From assembly GCA_014239895.1 (NCBI GenBank), contig JAAZXZ010000046.1:1-7886 (forward strand): a stretch of DNA of 7,886 nucleotides, written 5' to 3'. A program made the translations under genes and the position numbers. The DNA comes from Flavobacteriaceae bacterium. GTDB taxonomy: Bacteria; Bacteroidota; Bacteroidia; Flavobacteriales; Flavobacteriaceae. Each line of letters opens with the position of its first letter. Within the stretch, counting starts at the first letter, position 1. Under the pieces are notes generated by a model that worked only from the letters and a program-made list of their open reading frames with translations, searched no databases and was not told the origin of the DNA. This document shows, one piece after another, positions 5,779 through 7,886 of the stretch.

Positions 5779-7149
5779 ATGAATAAAAAACCAGGCATAC
5801 CAAAAGGGACTAGAGACTTTGATTCAATACAATTATATAAAAGAAACTATATAATTGATGTAATTAAAGATAATTTTTTAAAATTTGGGTTTAACCCAAT
5901 TGAAACTCCAAGCTTTGAAAAGTCAAGCACTCTATTGGGTAAATATGGCGATGAAGGGGATAGGCTAATCTTTAAAATTTTAAAGTCTGGCGATTTTTTA
6001 AAGAACTTGGATAATCAGGATTTAGTTGCTAGTAATAAAGGAAAAATTGCTTCTAAAATATCAGATAAGGCATTAAGATATGATCTAACTGTTCCTTTTG
6101 CCAGGTATGTAGTTCAAAACCAGAATGAGATCACTCTTCCTTTTAAAAGATTTCAAATTCAACCTGTATGGAGAGCAGATAAACCTCAGAGAGGAAGATT
6201 TAGAGAGTTTCTTCAATGTGATGCTGATGTAATAGGATCACAATCACTTTATCAAGAAATTGAATTAATCCAGTTGTTTGACAGCATCTTTGATTCATTA
6301 AAATTAAGTGGAACCAGAATTAAAATTAACAACAGGAAGATATTAGTTGGACTTTCTGAAATATTAGACTGCAAGGATAAGTTCAAGGATTTAACAACTG
6401 CTTTAGATAAAAAAGATAAAATTGGAATAGAATCTTTTGGTCAGGAATTAGAATCAAAAGGTTTTTCAAAAAATTCTATAAATACTATAATTGAACTAAT
6501 AAATTTTTCAGGAGATTTCAAGAAGTATATGACTTTATTGAAATCAACTTTTAAGGATTCATTAACAGGGTTAGAAGGATTGAATGATTTAGAATTTATT
6601 TATTCAACAATAGAAGATCTTGGTCTTAAAAGTTGTTCTTTAAATTTTGATTTAAGTTTAGCAAGAGGAATTGACTACTATACAGGAGTAATTTTTGAAG
6701 TTTCAGCACCTAATACTGTTTCAATAGGTTCTATAGCTGGTGGAGGAAGGTATGATAATCTTACAGAAATTTTCGGGTTATCTAATTTGAGTGGAATTGG
6801 TATCAGTTTTGGATTAGATAGAATATATATAGTATTAGATGAACTAGATTTATTCCCAGTTGTAACAGGCAGCTCTGTCAATGTTTTATTTCTAAATTTT
6901 GGTAAAGAAAACTCTTTCTTTTCATTAGAGGCAATTAGTAAATTGAGAGAAAACAATATATCTACAGAATTATATCCGGACCCATTAAGTATAAAGAAGC
7001 AATTAGGTTACGCAAACAAAAACAGCATACCTTATACTGTTTTTGTTGGTGATGATGAATTAAGTAAAAAAAGGTATAGCCTTAAAGATATGAATTCTGG
7101 TTCTCAGGAATTATTAACTCTAACCCAGTTGATAAAGAGATTAAGTTAG
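5779..7149 (+). CDS. hisS: histidyl-tRNA synthetase
   Basis: A 456-residue class II aminoacyl-tRNA synthetase that charges tRNA-His with histidine. From the ATG at 5779 the order is PKGTRDF (8-14), motif 1 around GFNPIETPSFE (37-47), the YDLTVPFARY strand (101-110), motif 2 PVWRADKPQRGRFREF (129-144), the HisRS-specific LARGIDYYTG (294-303) and GGGRYDNL (321-328), and motif 3 GISFGLDRI (341-349). The alpha/beta anticodon-binding domain is about 365-456. The motifs separate it from HisZ-type paralogues. An in-frame TTG at 5770 would add three residues, but the MNKKPGIPKGTRDF start fits the family, so 5779 is preferred. Transcription is probably independent of the ribosomal operon because a strong terminator intervenes. 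The tRNA-Met remnant begins 17 nt past its stop. Confidence 0.97.
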   Translation: MNKKPGIPKGTRDFDSIQLYKRNYIIDVIKDNFLKFGFNPIETPSFEKSSTLLGKYGDEGDRLIFKILKSGDFLKNLDNQDLVASNKGKIASKISDKALRYDLTVPFARYVVQNQNEITLPFKRFQIQPVWRADKPQRGRFREFLQCDADVIGSQSLYQEIELIQLFDSIFDSLKLSGTRIKINNRKILVGLSEILDCKDKFKDLTTALDKKDKIGIESFGQELESKGFSKNSINTIIELINFSGDFKKYMTLLKSTFKDSLTGLEGLNDLEFIYSTIEDLGLKSCSLNFDLSLARGIDYYTGVIFEVSAPNTVSIGSIAGGGRYDNLTEIFGLSNLSGIGISFGLDRIYIVLDELDLFPVVTGSSVNVLFLNFGKENSFFSLEAISKLRENNISTELYPDPLSIKKQLGYANKNSIPYTVFVGDDELSKKRYSLKDMNSGSQELLTLTQLIKRLS

Positions 7150-7166
7150 TTTTATTAGAAGAATAG

Positions 7167-7234
7167 TAGCGAGACCGAGACTTGAACTCGGGACCTCCGG
7201 GTTATGAATCCGACGCTCTGACCAATGCAAGCTG
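7167..7234 (-). pseudogene. displaced 3' part of tRNA-Met(CAT); attachment-site remnant
   Basis: Reading the minus strand from 7234 to 7167 gives a tRNA without a usable 5' acceptor strand. Seen parts are the T arm (stem 7175-7179/7187-7191, loop TTCAAGT), variable loop AGGTC, anticodon loop TTCATAA with anticodon CAT (7204-7206), the anticodon stem with one A-C mismatch and one G-T pair, and a D arm containing TTGGTCAGAGC. The 3' acceptor strand TCTCGCT with discriminator A is intact, and CTA follows at the CCA position. The expected partner AGCGAGA is absent: the seven bases present (AATCCAG) pair in only one Watson-Crick and two wobble positions, and the D loop has an extra base. The gene is therefore unlikely to yield a working tRNA. 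Together with the adjacent integrase, it is best explained as the tRNA 3' fragment left behind by an integrative element. A divergent but functional tRNA is unlikely. Confidence 0.8.
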
Positions 7235-7269
7235 CTGGATTTCATTAAGTTACAATTATTTTATTCAAG

Positions 7270-7292
7270 ACTGACAGTAATAACTGACAGTA
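7270..7292. repeat. tandem 10-bp direct repeat before the integrase start
   Basis: ACTGACAGTA occurs at 7270-7279 and again at 7283-7292, separated by ATA, a 13-bp period. The second copy overlaps the A of the integrase ATG. Position between the attachment site and the integrase suggests a binding site for integrase arm domain, excisionase or repressor, but this is inference. Confidence 0.6.
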
Positions 7293-7886
7293 TGAACTCT
7301 TTTAACGTAACAATTGGTCAAGACAAAAAACAAGTATTCATTAATGTTTATTATAATAACAGGCGTTTTCGTTTTTGGAATGGAAAAGCTATTCAAATCA
7401 AATTAAGATGTATCGATAACCCTGCATTACTCAAAGCAGCGTTTGAATTAAAATTTAGAGAAGGTTGGAGACCTAAACAAAAGAAAAAGGAAGTTAAAGA
7501 AGTACCTATCACAGTTATTCAAGCGCTTACTCAAGGTGTTGAGGTTAAGATTACACAAGGATGTTCTGAACGCTTTATAAAAGATTTAAAACGGATAGTT
7601 ATTCTTTGGAAACGTTATGAGGTTGAATACAATAGAAGAAACTTAATGCTTGACAACTTACAAGTATCAGATATTAGAAACTTTCTTATAAGACCTAATT
7701 GGAGTCCAAAGACGCAACTAACTGTAAAATCTACATTAAGTCCATTATTAACTGAATTAAAACCTAATTTAGTTCAAAGTGTAAAACTGAAGAAACCTAC
7801 CTCAACGCTTCATAAACCCTTAGACAATATCAATGAGATACTTGAATCTATTAAAGCATATAACAAACAGTTATATCTGTGCTGTC
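7292..7886 (+). CDS. tyrosine recombinase (phage-type integrase), N-terminal 198 residues
   Basis: An open frame from ATG 7292 to the window edge, 198 codons without a stop. The start MNSFNVTIGQDKKQVFINVYY and the strand-rich stretch to about residue 40 resemble an arm-type DNA-binding domain. Residues about 90-160 (SERFIKDLKRIVILWKRYEV to PKTQLTVKSTLSPLLTEL) look like the helical core-binding domain. STLHKPLDNINEILESIKAY (171-190) and NKQLYLCC are the lead-in to the catalytic domain as I recall it from Bacteroidetes tRNA-associated integrases. The catalytic Arg-His-Arg-Tyr residues would lie beyond the window, so activity cannot be judged. Five of its 13 Arg codons are CGN, against none in the host genes here. 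It starts 65 nt from the tRNA-Met remnant and reads into the element. No promoter of the TAnnTTTG type is seen. The frame stays open upstream to TGA at 7205, but no better start lies there. Confidence 0.82.
   Translation, partial: MNSFNVTIGQDKKQVFINVYYNNRRFRFWNGKAIQIKLRCIDNPALLKAAFELKFREGWRPKQKKKEVKEVPITVIQALTQGVEVKITQGCSERFIKDLKRIVILWKRYEVEYNRRNLMLDNLQVSDIRNFLIRPNWSPKTQLTVKSTLSPLLTELKPNLVQSVKLKKPTSTLHKPLDNINEILESIKAYNKQLYLCC

Larger units (their letters stand above)
7226..7886. mobile_element. left end of a tRNA-Met-inserted integrative element (continues beyond the window)
   Basis: tRNA similarity stops near 7226. From there the sequence holds an integrase gene reading away from the tRNA remnant and nothing chromosomal. 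The integrase uses CGN arginine codons, not seen in the host genes. The exact boundary depends on the crossover point within the tRNA and could be as far left as the anticodon loop (7202-7208). The other end and the cargo are not in the window, so type (phage, conjugative element or island) cannot be stated. Confidence 0.7.

Noticed and set aside
6678..6956. Minus-strand open frame of 92 codons antisense to hisS
   Set aside because: It covers the HisRS motifs GGGRYDNL and motif 3 on the other strand; no independent coding evidence.
7217..7322. Inverted pair of ATTGGTCA-type octamers (7219-7226 minus strand, and within the integrase near 7312-7319)
   Set aside because: One copy is the ordinary tRNA D-loop sequence and the other is within coding sequence; eight bases is too short to support a functional pairing.
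1..7886. Search for CRISPR arrays, riboswitches, retron or DGR-type repeats
   Set aside because: No regularly spaced repeats, no recognisable aptamer-like leader and no reverse transcriptase were seen; the intergenic gaps are all short.

Overview
The window reads as a piece of a very AT-rich Bacteroidetes chromosome, most likely a marine-type flavobacterium. Reasons: strong bias to Lys/Asn/Ile, Arg encoded almost only by AGA/AGG, no Shine-Dalgarno sequences before starts, a promoter of the Bacteroidetes type (TTG, about 20 nt, TAnnTTTG) before rpsF, and proteins of flavobacterial character such as the bS18 sequence. The organism assignment is inference from these features; no database was searched.

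Layout. At the left edge is the 5' tip of a leftward gene starting like a secreted or lipid-anchored protein (positions 1-37). Next is a leftward pair, rlmH then rdgB (1160 to 109), with a 5-nt gap: 23S rRNA pseudouridine methylation and nucleotide-pool cleaning. Divergent from it is priA (1302-3752), the replication-restart helicase. It meets, tail to tail with 1 nt between, a leftward LytTR-type response regulator (4440-3754) whose receiver domain has lost the phosphoacceptor Asp. Divergent from that is a compact ribosomal protein operon, rpsF-rpsR-rplI (4562-5666), with a clear promoter and a strong intrinsic terminator. hisS (5779-7149) follows with its own candidate promoter.

The right end is accessory DNA. 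Directly after hisS, on the minus strand, lies most of a tRNA-Met(CAT) gene (about 7167-7226) whose 5' acceptor strand is missing. Its 3' end faces hisS. Sixty-five bases further on begins a tyrosine-recombinase (phage-type integrase) gene (7292 onward) that runs off the window. This is the standard picture of one end of an integrative element inserted in a tRNA gene: the remnant is the displaced tRNA 3' part, and a complete tRNA-Met would be expected at the far end of the element. The integrase uses CGN arginine codons, which I find in none of the eight complete host genes, supporting foreign origin. The cargo of the element lies outside the window, so any novel system it carries cannot be judged here.

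The chromosomal part is mainly informational housekeeping (translation, restart of replication, nucleotide sanitation). The points worth attention are the tRNA/integrase junction and the phosphorylation-dead LytTR regulator beside the ribosomal operon.
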